DNA of 23,291 bases, taken from the NCBI GenBank assembly GCA_030064795.1, contig JASJEI010000060.1:1-23291 (forward strand). Direction: 5' to 3'. Positions 1 through 10,154 of this stretch are shown one piece after another. A program made the position numbers and the translations under genes. How positions within the stretch are numbered: the first letter of the stretch is position 1; each line of letters starts with the position of its first letter. Origin of the DNA: Pleurocapsa sp. MO_226.B13. GTDB taxonomy: Bacteria; Cyanobacteriota; Cyanobacteriia; Cyanobacteriales; Xenococcaceae. Under the pieces are notes generated by a model. That model was given only the letters and a program-made list of their open reading frames with translations, was not told the DNA's origin and did no database searches.

Positions 1-1260
1 TTTCCCGAACGAGTAGTTTGGTACTCTATGACTTGGACTTATGGGTTTTATCTTCTGGGTGCTACTTATATTGTAGGTTCGGTAGTAGCATGGATTTTAT
101 TTGCTTATCTGTTACTCAAGTGGTGGCTACAGGACGAAAATACTCCCGAAGAAGAGAAAATTGTCATTCCCTGGATTACCTGGGTTTGGATTTTGGGGAT
201 GGTGATGATGGAAGTGGCTTTAATTATGGGGCATTTAGACTATAATTTGCCTACTTCCCAAATTATTAAATCTTCCATTGGCTGGGCAAAAGGTTGGGCA
301 TTAATTGCCCTCTATCCTTTGGCAGGTTGCTTGAACATTAGACCCAAGCTAATTTATCGTGCAGCCTGTGTTATTTGTTTTCAAACTCTGGTAATTTCAC
401 CCTTATTAATTGCTGCGCCTTTGTTAGGTTTACCCCAAACCTTGTATGTCTCGCCCCTCAAAGCTGTGGGTGCGGGCTTAGGACCTATTTTTTTTGATGT
501 ATCTCTATATGCAGTGGATTTTGACGGACAAATACGCCAACGTCTGTTTACTCCCTGGGGTCCTGCTTTGGGCTTTGTGGCTAATGTTTACTTTACCCTA
601 GCACTGCGGGAACAAGATAAAAAATGGCGTTGGTATGGCATTATCGGCGCGATTTATTTATCCCAAATTTGTAAATCTCGTTTAGCGCAAGTCTGTATTC
701 TCAGTACCCCGATCTTTATTTTTGTGCTGTCGCGATTGATTCGCCCTTATATTTTAATGTTTTTAGGAAGCGTTAGCGTTATTAGTGGTATTCTGGCTAC
801 AAATATCATGAATGGTGTGGCTACTTTCTGGAAGAATTTTAAAGCGCAACGAGCAGCGTCGAGTCGGGTTAGAGCAGCCTTAAAAGAAATTGCCTTTTAT
901 CGCGCCGAGACAGAAGCACCAATTTGGGGTCATGGGGTCTTGCAAATGGGTCCTCACGTAGTGGAATTTATGCCCATCGGCTCGCACCATACTTGGGCGG
1001 GTTTGGCTTTTGTTAAGGGTATGGTTGGCTTTTATGCTTTGGCTATTCCCATGTTTTTGAGTTTCTTATTTTTACTCGTTAAAGCCCAATACAATCGAGA
1101 TGCAGCCACGGGATTGGCTATTTTGTTTATTTTATTTCTCTATACTTTTGGCGAAAATTTGGAAATTTTAGCTTATCTCTATTGGCCTGGGTTAATTATG
1201 ATGGGGATTGCCTTTAAGAAAAATAAGCCCAAAATCAAGTTCGAGAGAACTAACTTCTGA
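1..1260 (+). CDS. O-antigen ligase/polymerase-like membrane protein, 5' end outside window
   Basis: This is a polytopic inner-membrane protein of roughly ten hydrophobic segments, probably a polysaccharide ligase or polymerase of the O-antigen ligase (Wzy/WaaL-like) group. The first ATG in the window is at 28 (410 residues from there). However, the same frame is open without a stop back to base 1 and reads hydrophobic-compatible residues there, so the true start is probably upstream and the gene is partial. The best family clue is near residues 300-340: a conserved-looking GHG followed by GSHHTW and a glycine-rich membrane segment, like the periplasmic histidine-containing loop of O-antigen ligases. 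The last residues are basic (KKNKPKIKFERTNF), suggesting a cytoplasmic C-terminus. The neighbouring glycosyltransferase fits an exopolysaccharide or lipopolysaccharide region. The substrate cannot be told; the alternative is another polytopic polysaccharide export protein. Confidence 0.6.
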   Translation, partial: FPERVVWYSMTWTYGFYLLGATYIVGSVVAWILFAYLLLKWWLQDENTPEEEKIVIPWITWVWILGMVMMEVALIMGHLDYNLPTSQIIKSSIGWAKGWALIALYPLAGCLNIRPKLIYRAACVICFQTLVISPLLIAAPLLGLPQTLYVSPLKAVGAGLGPIFFDVSLYAVDFDGQIRQRLFTPWGPALGFVANVYFTLALREQDKKWRWYGIIGAIYLSQICKSRLAQVCILSTPIFIFVLSRLIRPYILMFLGSVSVISGILATNIMNGVATFWKNFKAQRAASSRVRAALKEIAFYRAETEAPIWGHGVLQMGPHVVEFMPIGSHHTWAGLAFVKGMVGFYALAIPMFLSFLFLLVKAQYNRDAATGLAILFILFLYTFGENLEILAYLYWPGLIMMGIAFKKNKPKIKFERTNF

Positions 1261-1375
1261 AGCTATTACTTAATTTCGTAGCGAGCACTTTTATTTTTTA
1301 TAGGGATACTCACAAACAAGTTCTAATACCAAATCCTCTTTACATAGGATATTTATTACAAAGCTGTTAAACCCA

Positions 1376-1403
1376 GTAGAGACGTTACATGTAACGTCTC
1401 TAC
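1376..1403. repeat. Perfect 28-bp palindrome between convergent genes
   Basis: The arm GTAGAGACGTTACA is followed directly by its exact reverse complement TGTAACGTCTCTAC with no loop. It lies between the stop codons of the convergent polysaccharide genes. Palindromes with GTAGAGACG/CGTCTCTAC ends are, from general knowledge, a recurrent dispersed repeat in cyanobacterial genomes. It could act as a bidirectional transcription barrier, but there is no T-tract, so a terminator role is not shown. Confidence 0.85.
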
Positions 1404-1497
1404 GATCCATTTGAACGTGTATTTTGGTAATCGGAATTGTATAAGTTGAAATTTGATTTTGAAAGAATTATTTTGATGGGATTAATTTCGATCGCAT

Positions 1498-2532
1498 TTA
1501 AGCAAATTGAACTGCAAAGCGATCGCGTAAGATCTGAAGCTTTTGACTAACACCTGTTAGCTTGAGAGCTAAACCTTCGCAGGCTCGATAGAAAGAAAGG
1601 GGTAGCAGTCTGAGTAGATAAGCTGCAAATATAGTTTGGACAGTACGAGTAGGTTCGCTTAAGACTATTTGCCAGTGGGTAGCTAAGGCTTTATGGGTTA
1701 AGCTAACTGCCATTTTGCCATTTTTAAGACGTACCGCACGACGAGCTAAATACCGTAGTTGAAAGGCTCTGGCAGGGTTTTCATACTGGGCTAATAATTG
1801 AGGAGAGCGATCGCGATGTTTGGTCACCATTTGCTCCCAAGAATCGTATTGTTTGAGGACATTTGCCGACAGTCCTTCGCCATTGACGCGGTATAAAGTT
1901 AGTGCTTCGCCAATACCTTCGATTTTCCAAGGAGTTTCCGCTGCGATCCGCAACCAACATTCAATATCTTCTGATTGACGGAAATTTTCATCAAAGTAGA
2001 AGTTTTCTACTTCTCCGTGTAGATTATCTTGAAAGCAAATCGCTGCAAATACTTCTTTACGAATTACGGGTGCCGAACCATTACCGATGGGGTTACGACA
2101 GAGAAGATGGGAGGGAGTAATATCTTGGAGCTTGGGCATTTGGTAGATACCTAATGCCTGTCCTTGTCCGTCGATAAATTGAGAGCGACTAAAACTAACT
2201 CCAACTTGTGGCGAAGATTCTAAATGTTTGACGTGCTGTGCCAATTTTTCGGGCAACCAGAGATCGTCTGAGTCGAGAAACGCTAAATAATCTCCTTGAG
2301 CGTGACGAATACCTGTATTTCTTGCTCCTGCTAAACCGCGATTTTTTTGACCGATAATTTTAATCCGAGGATCGTCAAACTGTTGGCAAATTTCGATACT
2401 GCGATCGGGAGATTCGTCGTCGATAATTAACAATTCAAAATGAGGATAAGTTTGATTAAGAACTGAATTTATAGTCTGAGCAATATAGTTTTCAACGTTA
2501 TATACAGGAACAATTACAGATACGAGTTTCAT
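1498..2532 (-). CDS. Family 2 glycosyltransferase
   Basis: A 344-residue GT-A fold glycosyltransferase that would transfer a sugar from a nucleotide-sugar donor during cell-surface polysaccharide synthesis at the cytoplasmic face of the membrane. The N-terminus has the family's opening strand SVIVPVYNVENYI, the donor-site acidic pair at IIDDESPD (D38/D39), the NRGLAGARNTGI segment (residues 64-75) and the metal-binding DSDD at residues 87-90. The second half (from about residue 150) includes a QSEDIECWLRIA acceptor-side segment (ED pair) and a basic, helix-rich C-terminus without a clear membrane anchor. The start is supported by AAGG about 8 nt upstream of the ATG. It converges on the O-antigen ligase-like gene. 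The sugar and acceptor are unknown. Confidence 0.88.
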   Translation of the reverse strand: MKLVSVIVPVYNVENYIAQTINSVLNQTYPHFELLIIDDESPDRSIEICQQFDDPRIKIIGQKNRGLAGARNTGIRHAQGDYLAFLDSDDLWLPEKLAQHVKHLESSPQVGVSFSRSQFIDGQGQALGIYQMPKLQDITPSHLLCRNPIGNGSAPVIRKEVFAAICFQDNLHGEVENFYFDENFRQSEDIECWLRIAAETPWKIEGIGEALTLYRVNGEGLSANVLKQYDSWEQMVTKHRDRSPQLLAQYENPARAFQLRYLARRAVRLKNGKMAVSLTHKALATHWQIVLSEPTRTVQTIFAAYLLRLLPLSFYRACEGLALKLTGVSQKLQILRDRFAVQFA

Positions 2533-2729
2533 GAGAATTACCTTGACTTATGATTAATCTCATTATTGCCAGCTCCCATTTGCGATCGCGTCCGTTTAAA
2601 AAATTGATTTGTATAACTTTCTGTATAAGTTTAGGAAATTGTCAATCTTCGCTCGAAAATAACTGGTCAAGTCCCTATATAACGATTAAAAAGGAGAAAT
2701 AAAGAAACCAGATTTAATGAGAATTTTTT

Positions 2730-5700
2730 ATGTCCGAGCGGGAAAAAATCCGTCATTTGCTGACAATTAAAGACGAGGGTGGCAAAAAAACATATCGACT
2801 AGAAGCAGAAACCTATTCTCTGGGTCGAGATCCTTGTAATTCGATTGTGATTCGCGGGTCGTCAATTTCACGACACCACGCAACCATATTGCGTATTCCT
2901 TCGACAAATGGCGATCGCTCGTATTTTCGCATTATTGATGGCAGTTTTAATGGTAAAAAAAGTACCAATGGTATTTACATCAACGGTCGTAAATGTCTTT
3001 CGGCCGATCTCAAACACGGAGATAAAATCAAATTTGGTGATAAAATCTCTGCTAAGTATTATACTTTGTCTAACTTGTCAGATTTAGAATTTACTCAAAT
3101 CGATCCTTTAGAAGATGTTTCTTGTTTTTTATCCCAAAATAGTAATTCGCGCCAAACTTTAATTGCCAAAGACGATAATTCTGCTGAAAACAACGATGTA
3201 GTTTTAGCACGTTTGGCTTCTTTTCCCGAATTAATTCCCAATCCTATTGTAGAAATAGACACCAAAGGAAAAATTACCTATCTCAATCCCGCAGCCATGC
3301 GAATTTTTCCGCAATTAAAAACCAAAGAATTCGAGCATCCTTTATTATCCAGACTTCCCGATCTAGTTGCTCGACAAGCAAAAAATTCTTTTATCAGACA
3401 AATTAATTTAGATAGTGGCGTCTTCGAGCAATCAGTACATTATCTACCCCAAAGCGATTTAATTAGGATATTTATTACCGATATTAGCGATCGCCAACGC
3501 GCCGAACGAGAACGGGAACAACGGGATCTTCTGTTGCAAAAAGCTATCTCGGCTCAAGATCTCACTTATGCTCAACGCATTCAAAATCTACTAGAAATAG
3601 GATGCGAATCTTTTGACTTAGAAGTTGGCTTGATTGCCAAAATCGAGCAAGATCTGTACCTCGAACAGACTGCCTATTTTAAGACTAAAGCTAAATCTCC
3701 ATCAATCGAACTGACTAACTTTTCCTTAGAAAGCAGGCAACAGCCGTGGCAAAAAATTCTGGCAGTCGATCCTAGTGAAGCGGTATTTTTTTTAGAAGAA
3801 GCAGCAACTTTACCAGATCGAGACTGCAAAACATATTTTGCTCAAAAAATTTTAGTCTCGGGAAAAGTTGGCGGAATTCTCTGTTTTTTAGGCAAAACAT
3901 CCTGTCGTTCTGCTGTCAGCCAAGCAGATCGCGAACTTTTAAAGTTGATGACTAGATGGTTGGGAAGCGAAATCGAACGACAACAAATTCAAGTTCGTTT
4001 AAAACAGCAATATTCTAAAACAGTTTTGCTCAAATATATTACTGAAGAAATTCGGCAAAGCTTAGATTCTCTGCAAATTGTTCAAACCACCGTAAATCAA
4101 GTGGGTGCTGCTTTTGGCGTTAATCGCTGTATTATTCATCGCTACTTAGAAAAAGAAAAATCTCTTCCCGAACTTCCTTGCGTAGCTGAGTATCTTACTC
4201 AAGATATTCCGTCAATGCTCAATGCAAAAATTCCCTTTGTTAATAATCTTCACGTTCAAAAAGTATTGAATCAAGAGCAAGCAGTGGTCAATAATGATGT
4301 CTATCAAGAACCTTTATTGGAGAATATGCACCATGCTTGCGAGCAATTGCAAGTGATGTCGATGATTGCAGTTCGTACTTCCTATAAAGGACAGATTAAT
4401 GGCATTATCGCCCTCCATCAATGCGATCGCTTAAGGGATTGGAAACGGGATGAAATTGAATTGTTAGAAGCTGTAGCTGCTCAAGTAGGTATTGCTTTGG
4501 GGCAAGCAGAATTATTAGCTAAAGAAACTTTACAAAAAAGTCTGTTGACCAAACAAAATCAAGAATTAGATGCGGCAAAACAGGCTGCCGAAGCAGCTAA
4601 TCAGTCAAAAAGTCAATTTCTGGCAACCATGAGTCACGAATTGCGTACTCCTATGAATGCAGTGATTGGCATGACAGGTTTATTGTTAGATACTGGTTTG
4701 AGTTTTCAACAGAGGTATTTTACCGAAACTATTCGGCGTAGTGGAGAAACTTTACTAGCTCTGATTAATGATATTCTCGATTTTTCTAAAGTTGAAGCAG
4801 GAAAAATGACTTTAGAGAAATATCCCTTTAGTTTGCATACTTGTTTGCGGGATGCTATAGAACTGGTGAAACCCCAAGCACGAGCCAAAGAAGTAAGCTT
4901 ATCTTATCAAATTGATGAATCAATTCCTCAATGTATTATCGGCGATATTGCTAGATTAAGACAGATTTTAATTAATTTGCTTGGTAATGCCGTCAAATTT
5001 ACCGATAAAGGTCAAGTATATGTTTCCATCAGTAATTTAGGCACGGATGGAGAAAATAACTGTCATCTCCAATTTTCGATCCGAGATACGGGAATTGGTA
5101 TTGCTCCTGAAAAACAAAAACTTTTATTTCAACCCTTTACCCAAGCTGATGCTTCGGTCAACCGTAAATATGGCGGTACGGGTTTGGGTTTAGCTATTTG
5201 CAAACAATTGATCGAGTTGATGAATGGCACTATTTGGTTAGAAAGTCATGGCAGTGTCGCTGGCAATCCGCCCCATAATTGGCAGCCCGTCGATCGCGAT
5301 CGAAATAAAGTAGGGACGACATTTTACTTCACCATGATCGCAGAAGCAACTTTATCGTGTTTTCTGCCTGAAAGTGATGGGGAAGCTAAAAAATCCTCGA
5401 CTTTAGCTAGTACAAAAAGCCAACAAAACCTAAGAATTTTGTTGGCAGAGGATAACAGTGTCAATCAAAAAGTCGCCTGTTTAATTTTAGAAAAATTAGG
5501 CTATCGAGCCGATGTGGTCAGTAATGGTATAGAGGCGGTCAACTCCGTGCAAACTGTTCCCTATGATTGCGTCTTGATGGATGTAGAAATGCCAGAAATG
5601 GATGGTATTACCGCTACCAAAAGAATACTTTCTCAAACTCAAAATTTAGCAAAAACCCCCTATATTATTGCTCTGACCGCTTATGCTTTATCCGAAGATC

Positions 5701-6263
5701 GCGATCGCTGTTTGCAAGCAGGAATGCAAGACTTTATCACTAAACCAATTCGAGTTGAAGAACTAGAACGGGTATTAGATAAAATCATTGCTTTGAGGGA
5801 AAAAGGTGAAGCTGGCAATCCAACTATTACTCCCCAGAAAAATCTAAAAGCCGAATTACCGCCTACTCCATCAGCTATAGCTAGAGAGGAATCTCTTGGG
5901 GAAACGGAAAACCCCGTCCTCGATCGCCAAGTTTTAGATTCTTTACGGGTTATGGCAGGAGAAAAAGCCCAAGCTCTCTTAACTAAAATTATCAATCAGT
6001 ATTTTGAAGACACTCCAGAACGCCTAAAAGCGATCGCCCAGGCTCTAGAAGCTAAGGATACCGAGGCTTTGCGTAAAGCTGCTCATGGTTTTCGTTCTAG
6101 CAGTGCCAACTTGGGAGCGGTAATTATTGCCGATTACTGCAAAAATCTGGAAAATATGGCTCGTGCGGGTGAAATCCCCGAACATCCAGAGACTCTAACC
6201 GAGTTAGAAGCTGAATACGAAAAAGTAAAAATCGCCCTACAACAAGAATGCAACCATGAGTAA
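2730..6263 (+). CDS. Hybrid sensor histidine kinase FHA-PAS-GAF-GAF-HisKA-HATPase-REC-HPt
   Basis: A 1177-residue soluble hybrid kinase carrying a complete phosphorelay. An FHA domain (about 20-110; GRD at 32-34, SISRHH at 45-50, STNGIYING) should bind phosphothreonine partners. A PAS domain follows (about 163-255), then two GAF-like domains (about 272-425 and 437-600). The dimerisation/phosphoacceptor helix has SHELRTP with H636. The ATP-binding domain shows [10 protein letters not shown] (N box, near 750), DTGIGI (G1, near 785) and GGTGLGL (G2, near 815). The receiver (about 900-1020) has [11 protein letters not shown] with phosphoacceptor D951 and a KP pair; the C-terminal HPt has [12 protein letters not shown] with H1119. 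No membrane segment is seen, so it senses a cytoplasmic signal. An in-frame TGA lies 9 nt upstream, so this ATG is the only start, although no good ribosome site precedes it. It overlaps the next gene by 8 bp. Confidence 0.93.
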   Translation: MSEREKIRHLLTIKDEGGKKTYRLEAETYSLGRDPCNSIVIRGSSISRHHATILRIPSTNGDRSYFRIIDGSFNGKKSTNGIYINGRKCLSADLKHGDKIKFGDKISAKYYTLSNLSDLEFTQIDPLEDVSCFLSQNSNSRQTLIAKDDNSAENNDVVLARLASFPELIPNPIVEIDTKGKITYLNPAAMRIFPQLKTKEFEHPLLSRLPDLVARQAKNSFIRQINLDSGVFEQSVHYLPQSDLIRIFITDISDRQRAEREREQRDLLLQKAISAQDLTYAQRIQNLLEIGCESFDLEVGLIAKIEQDLYLEQTAYFKTKAKSPSIELTNFSLESRQQPWQKILAVDPSEAVFFLEEAATLPDRDCKTYFAQKILVSGKVGGILCFLGKTSCRSAVSQADRELLKLMTRWLGSEIERQQIQVRLKQQYSKTVLLKYITEEIRQSLDSLQIVQTTVNQVGAAFGVNRCIIHRYLEKEKSLPELPCVAEYLTQDIPSMLNAKIPFVNNLHVQKVLNQEQAVVNNDVYQEPLLENMHHACEQLQVMSMIAVRTSYKGQINGIIALHQCDRLRDWKRDEIELLEAVAAQVGIALGQAELLAKETLQKSLLTKQNQELDAAKQAAEAANQSKSQFLATMSHELRTPMNAVIGMTGLLLDTGLSFQQRYFTETIRRSGETLLALINDILDFSKVEAGKMTLEKYPFSLHTCLRDAIELVKPQARAKEVSLSYQIDESIPQCIIGDIARLRQILINLLGNAVKFTDKGQVYVSISNLGTDGENNCHLQFSIRDTGIGIAPEKQKLLFQPFTQADASVNRKYGGTGLGLAICKQLIELMNGTIWLESHGSVAGNPPHNWQPVDRDRNKVGTTFYFTMIAEATLSCFLPESDGEAKKSSTLASTKSQQNLRILLAEDNSVNQKVACLILEKLGYRADVVSNGIEAVNSVQTVPYDCVLMDVEMPEMDGITATKRILSQTQNLAKTPYIIALTAYALSEDRDRCLQAGMQDFITKPIRVEELERVLDKIIALREKGEAGNPTITPQKNLKAELPPTPSAIAREESLGETENPVLDRQVLDSLRVMAGEKAQALLTKIINQYFEDTPERLKAIAQALEAKDTEALRKAAHGFRSSSANLGAVIIADYCKNLENMARAGEIPEHPETLTELEAEYEKVKIALQQECNHE

Positions 6264-7197
6264 ACTAGAATCCAATCCAACTCCCCTAATTCTGATTGTC
6301 GATGACGATCGCACGATGCGTTCCTTACTCAATTTGGCAATGGAAGAAGAGGGTTATCGCGTGGTAGAGGCTGAAAACGGAGAACAGTGTCTCTCTGAAT
6401 ATAATCATTTCCAACCTGATTTAATTCTTTTGGATGCAGTAATGCCCGATATCGATGGTTTTACCTGCTGCCAAAAAATTCGCTCCCTCCCAGGAGGCGA
6501 TCGCCTGCCGATTTTGATGATTACTGTCCTCGACGATCGAGATTCGGTAGATCGAGCTTTTAAAGCAGGGGCGACGGACTATATTACTAAACCAATTCAT
6601 TGGTCGGTATTGTCTCAGCGCGTCTGTAGTTTACTAACTAACAAGCAAGCTTGGGCAAAATTAGCAGCAGTTGAGTCACAATTACGCCAACAACAAGCGT
6701 GGTCACAACTAATTAGCAAGATTCTAGAGCAAATCGTTTCAAGCGATTGCCAAAGTCATTCAATTAAGCAAGTTTTATCGAGTATTCGCGAATGGTTAAA
6801 AGCTGTAAGAATCCTATTATATCAGTCAGATTCTCAACAATATCTGGAGTCACTTGTAACAGGATGTGCATCGATTAAAAACTTTTCGGCAACAGACTTT
6901 AATTTAATGACGGAATATGGGGAACAATATCAACAGGGAAAATCCATTGTAATTGAAAACCTATCTCAAGCTGACTTGCCGTCTGATGTAATTCAACAAT
7001 TTAGACAATTAAACATTCAGTCTTTATCGATTGTCCCAATTACAAAGGGCGATCGACTCTTAGGCTTACTGACGATTCACTTCTCTGGCACATTTCCCCA
7101 AGATCGAGAGTTACTCTCGAACCAATTATTAGATTTAGCAAATCTTTTAACAATAACTGTACAGACAAGACATGCCTTGTCTCTAACTGATAACTAA
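6256..7197 (+). CDS. Response regulator with GAF output domain
   Basis: A 313-residue response regulator. The N-terminal receiver (about 10-128) has the acidic pair in LIVDDDRTM, the phosphoacceptor D60 in [11 protein letters not shown], a conserved threonine in MITVLDD and the lysine in YITKPIHW. After a glutamine-rich linker (near residues 140-155), residues about 160-305 look like a GAF domain ([21 protein letters not shown]). There is no DNA-binding, cyclase or EAL domain, so the output is probably a protein contact or ligand-modulated interaction rather than direct transcription control. The ATG is inside the last codons of the hybrid kinase gene (ATGAGTAA overlap), implying coupled translation, and the kinase HPt domain is the obvious phosphate donor. 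Confidence 0.88.
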   Translation: MSKLESNPTPLILIVDDDRTMRSLLNLAMEEEGYRVVEAENGEQCLSEYNHFQPDLILLDAVMPDIDGFTCCQKIRSLPGGDRLPILMITVLDDRDSVDRAFKAGATDYITKPIHWSVLSQRVCSLLTNKQAWAKLAAVESQLRQQQAWSQLISKILEQIVSSDCQSHSIKQVLSSIREWLKAVRILLYQSDSQQYLESLVTGCASIKNFSATDFNLMTEYGEQYQQGKSIVIENLSQADLPSDVIQQFRQLNIQSLSIVPITKGDRLLGLLTIHFSGTFPQDRELLSNQLLDLANLLTITVQTRHALSLTDN

Positions 7198-7206
7198 CAA
7201 CTGATT

Positions 7207-9504
7207 ATGGCAAAGCGATCGCTAAAAGCATCTCCCCCTGGAATAGATCGAGCTAAAAAAGCTTTTGAGCGCACTGGCTGGACTCAAGAATATTTAGCAG
7301 CAGAGGTGGGTTTATCTACTCGTCAATCAGTTTGGAAATTTTTTAAAGGGAAACCGATCGAACGCCACATTTTTATCGATCTTTGTTTTCAATTGAGTTT
7401 AGATTGGCAGGATATTGCCGACTTGCCACCCCTACCCCCCAGAGACAGATCCCTAACCGAAGAACCTAGCGTTTCTGTAGGTGCAACCGTACCAGATGAC
7501 GATCGCTTAGTCACCCAGGCGCGATCGCAAGTAAGGGGACAAATAGAAGCTCAATGTGGCACGATTCAGTCTTTCTTTGAATTTGCCCAACCTTTAGCTT
7601 TAGAAAGTATTTATACCAATCAAAATGTACTGACTCGCCTCAGCAATCAACGTTGGTTAGAAATATCAGATCTGCAAAATTCCCGTCAGCGCACTTTAAC
7701 CGATCTCGCGATTGAAACTATCCCCGCCCTAGAAGCAGTTACCAAGCATCAAAAACTGATGCTTTTGGGCAAACCAGGGGCAGGTAAAACTACTTTTTTA
7801 CAGCATCTGGCTTTGGAGTGTATTAACGGGAATTTTAAAGCAGACTGCGTTCCTGTAGTTATTTTCTTAAGAACTTTTGTAGCTCAAGCAAAAGAATGTC
7901 AAGATTTTAGCTTACTAGGTTATCTCGAACGCTTTTGGCGTAACTGCAATTTATCTTTAGAGCAAATAAAAAGCTTATTACAACAAGGCAAAATTTTAAT
8001 TCTCCTCGATGGGTTAGATGAAATTCCCCTAGAATACGAACAGTCAGTTTTCCAACAGATTCAACAATTTTCTCAGCTTTACTATCAAAATTCTTTCGTT
8101 ATTACTTGTCGTTTAGCTGGACAGCAATATCGTTTTAATGGTTTTACCTATGTCGAATTAGCTGATTTTAATCCCTCTCAGGTAGAAATCTTTGCCCAAA
8201 GATGGTTTATCGCTACTGCTAGAGATCCTAAAGCTGGACAAGATAAAGCGCAGCAATTTCTCGAACAACTTCACGACAAAAATAATCAAGCAATTCGAGA
8301 ATTAGTTACTACTCCCATTCTGTTAAACCTGATTTGTTCTGTCTTTCAAGAACGCTTATCTTTTCCCGATAAACGAGCCAGATTGTATCAGGAGGGATTA
8401 GATATCTTATTGGTACGTTGGGATCGCTCCAGAGGAATCGATCGCGACCGCGCCTATCATAATCTGGCTTTAGCCGATAAAATTAAACTCCTCAGTCATA
8501 TTGCTGCGGTTAATTTTGAACGAGGTAATTATTTCTTTGAAGTCGATTCCCTTTTGCAAATAATTGCCAATTATCTAGGGACTTGCTCTAATTCCCCCAG
8601 CGATCCAGAAACCCTGCGTTTGGATAGTAAAGCAATTTTAAGAGCGATCGAAGTTCAACATGGATTACTAATTGAAAGAGCTAGAGGAATATATTCTTTT
8701 TCTCATTTAACTTTTCAAGAATATCTGACTACAAGAAAAATAGTTTCTAGTTCCAATTCAGAGGAGTTACATCGTGCTTTACAACAGTTAGCAACTCAGA
8801 TTACCAATCCTCAATGGCGCGAGGTAATTTTATTGACAGCTAGTATGCTACCCAACGCAGATTATTTGATACAGCAGCTTAAAATCCAAGTGGATTCTAT
8901 CTTGCAAGAAGACTCTCAATTACAAGAGTTTCTCCAATTTATCGCTCGCAAATCCAAAGATTTATCTGTACCCTATAACCCAGCAGCAGTAAGAGCTTTT
9001 TATTTTAGTCTGTTTCATAATCGCGATTTAAATCTAGCGATCGCTCTTGAACCTCAACTAGCCAAGGAGTTACCTAACGATCTGGCTTTGGACCTAGCTT
9101 TAGAAAGAGCTTTCGATCTGGCTCGATCTTTAGTTAAAAATCCCGACATCAAACAAATTCTTAACTTCAGCTTTGCCTTGGAGTTTGAGTCTAATTTGAT
9201 TTTCTCCTCAGACATGAAACAGGCTCTCGATCTCCTCAAACAAGAACTTCCCGATCCTGCTAAGGGAAAAGAACATTTATTGACATGGTGGTCAGCTAAT
9301 GGTGACGATTGGGTCAACAAGTTTCGTCAAGCGATCGCTCGATATCGCTATTACAGCATTGATTGGAATTTTAACTCTTCTCAGCAAGAGCTTTTACACA
9401 AATATTATCTAAATAACCAATTTTTACTCCAATGCCTCGATCGAAATTTCAATCTGACTTTTGCTATAAAAAAAACAATTAAAGACACATTTTTAATTAT
9501 TTAA
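7207..9504 (+). CDS. HTH-NACHT STAND ATPase (bacterial NLR-like)
   Basis: A 765-residue signal-transducing ATPase. The N-terminus (residues about 10-75) is a HTH-like domain of the kind found in front of cyanobacterial NACHT/NB-ARC proteins (TGWTQEYLAAEVGLSTRQSV). The NACHT module has Walker A GKPGAGKTT (188-196, K194), Walker B ILLDGLDEIP (D268, D271/E272), a sensor-like arginine in FVITCRLAGQ, a helical TPILLNLIC segment and a winged-helix FSHLTFQEYL near 498-507. The remaining 250 residues are helical and lack TPR, WD40 or LRR repeats, similar to the short C-terminal sensing regions of bacterial NACHT proteins, some of which are anti-phage. No catalytic effector domain is recognisable, so how it would act is open. 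It starts 9 bp after the response regulator, so it probably shares that operon. Confidence 0.85.
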   Translation: MAKRSLKASPPGIDRAKKAFERTGWTQEYLAAEVGLSTRQSVWKFFKGKPIERHIFIDLCFQLSLDWQDIADLPPLPPRDRSLTEEPSVSVGATVPDDDRLVTQARSQVRGQIEAQCGTIQSFFEFAQPLALESIYTNQNVLTRLSNQRWLEISDLQNSRQRTLTDLAIETIPALEAVTKHQKLMLLGKPGAGKTTFLQHLALECINGNFKADCVPVVIFLRTFVAQAKECQDFSLLGYLERFWRNCNLSLEQIKSLLQQGKILILLDGLDEIPLEYEQSVFQQIQQFSQLYYQNSFVITCRLAGQQYRFNGFTYVELADFNPSQVEIFAQRWFIATARDPKAGQDKAQQFLEQLHDKNNQAIRELVTTPILLNLICSVFQERLSFPDKRARLYQEGLDILLVRWDRSRGIDRDRAYHNLALADKIKLLSHIAAVNFERGNYFFEVDSLLQIIANYLGTCSNSPSDPETLRLDSKAILRAIEVQHGLLIERARGIYSFSHLTFQEYLTTRKIVSSSNSEELHRALQQLATQITNPQWREVILLTASMLPNADYLIQQLKIQVDSILQEDSQLQEFLQFIARKSKDLSVPYNPAAVRAFYFSLFHNRDLNLAIALEPQLAKELPNDLALDLALERAFDLARSLVKNPDIKQILNFSFALEFESNLIFSSDMKQALDLLKQELPDPAKGKEHLLTWWSANGDDWVNKFRQAIARYRYYSIDWNFNSSQQELLHKYYLNNQFLLQCLDRNFNLTFAIKKTIKDTFLII

Positions 9505-9752
9505 TACTCTAGGCAATCTGCGGTAACTTTAGAAGTCACAAAGAACAGATAAAGTTCATTGGTTAATTTAATCGTGCTTGTTGCCATCTATCTTGAATAG
9601 AGGAATAAGATTCTCCTACATCATAGGATATTTTATATCTTGGATTGCTCTAAAACGCTTTATGAAACCAATCATTGATTGCTAAGAAGCGATTGACTTG
9701 CATTTCCTTGATTTATGGATAGTCTAGTATCATAGAATATACAGCTTTTTCA

Positions 9753-9774
9753 AGTAAGCGCGATCGCGCTTACT
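9753..9774. repeat. 22-bp perfect palindrome centred on HIP1
   Basis: The arm AGTAAGCGCGA is followed by its reverse complement TCGCGCTTACT, with GCGATCGC in the middle. It lies between the stop codons of the convergent NACHT and small HTH genes, in a 284-bp spacer otherwise without a gene. It would form a strong hairpin in RNA from either strand, but no T-tract follows on either side, so a terminator role is only possible. Confidence 0.7.
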
Positions 9775-9788
9775 AGTTAGTATTAATT

Positions 9789-10049
9789 CTATTTGGTGTC
9801 AGATTTTAAATCTTGAAACATTGCATAGTAGGGAAGATTATTTTTAATCGCATAGTCAGTTTTAGAAGCATAAAAATTCCCATCGCGATCGTGAAAAGCC
9901 CAGGTGGTTGGAAACTGAACAATTGCGCCCATAGTTAGAGGGACACCAGATTCTTTTAAAGCTTTGATCCGTCGATGCAAAGTACTTCTAGACAAACCTG
10001 TTTTTTCAATTAGTTGGCGGTAACTATATTTTTGACCCTCAATTAGCAT
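9789..10049 (-). CDS. Small HTH DNA-binding protein, start uncertain
   Basis: From the ATG at 10049 the product is 86 residues, with a clear helix-turn-helix at residues 8-32 (YRQLIEKTGLSRSTLHRRIK) and a C-terminal part with two aromatic stretches (WAFHDRDGNFYAS, LPYYAMFQ). It is probably a local repressor or activator. No ribosome site precedes this ATG. The same frame stays open upstream to about 10163 and reads plausible helix (LELVEKFCVKIETL...LSINKLYP), and a strong AAGGAGGA lies on this strand at 10148-10141, but no ATG, GTG or TTG lies in frame after it. The gene may have lost its proper start, use an unusual one, or start short. It is divergent from the Dnd-associated 4-like gene and may control it through the inverted repeat between them. 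Confidence 0.6.
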   Translation of the reverse strand: MLIEGQKYSYRQLIEKTGLSRSTLHRRIKALKESGVPLTMGAIVQFPTTWAFHDRDGNFYASKTDYAIKNNLPYYAMFQDLKSDTK

Positions 10050-10075
10050 CGGATATAATTTATTGATTGATAAAT

Positions 10076-10099
10076 GTGTCAGAGTTTCGATTTTGACAC
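10076..10099. promoter_or_regulatory. Inverted repeat GTGTCA-N12-TGACAC, candidate operator
   Basis: Perfect 6-bp arms, GTGTCA at 10076-10081 and TGACAC at 10094-10099, with further symmetric A/T positions inside, lie between the divergent small HTH gene and the Dnd-associated 4-like gene. The symmetry and position fit a dimeric HTH regulator binding site. If the HTH gene is translated from further upstream, the repeat would lie inside its coding region. Confidence 0.45.
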
Positions 10100-10154
10100 A
10101 AAATTTCTCAACTAGCTCTAGTCTGTTGTTTTTTTGTTTTTCCTCCTTAAAACC

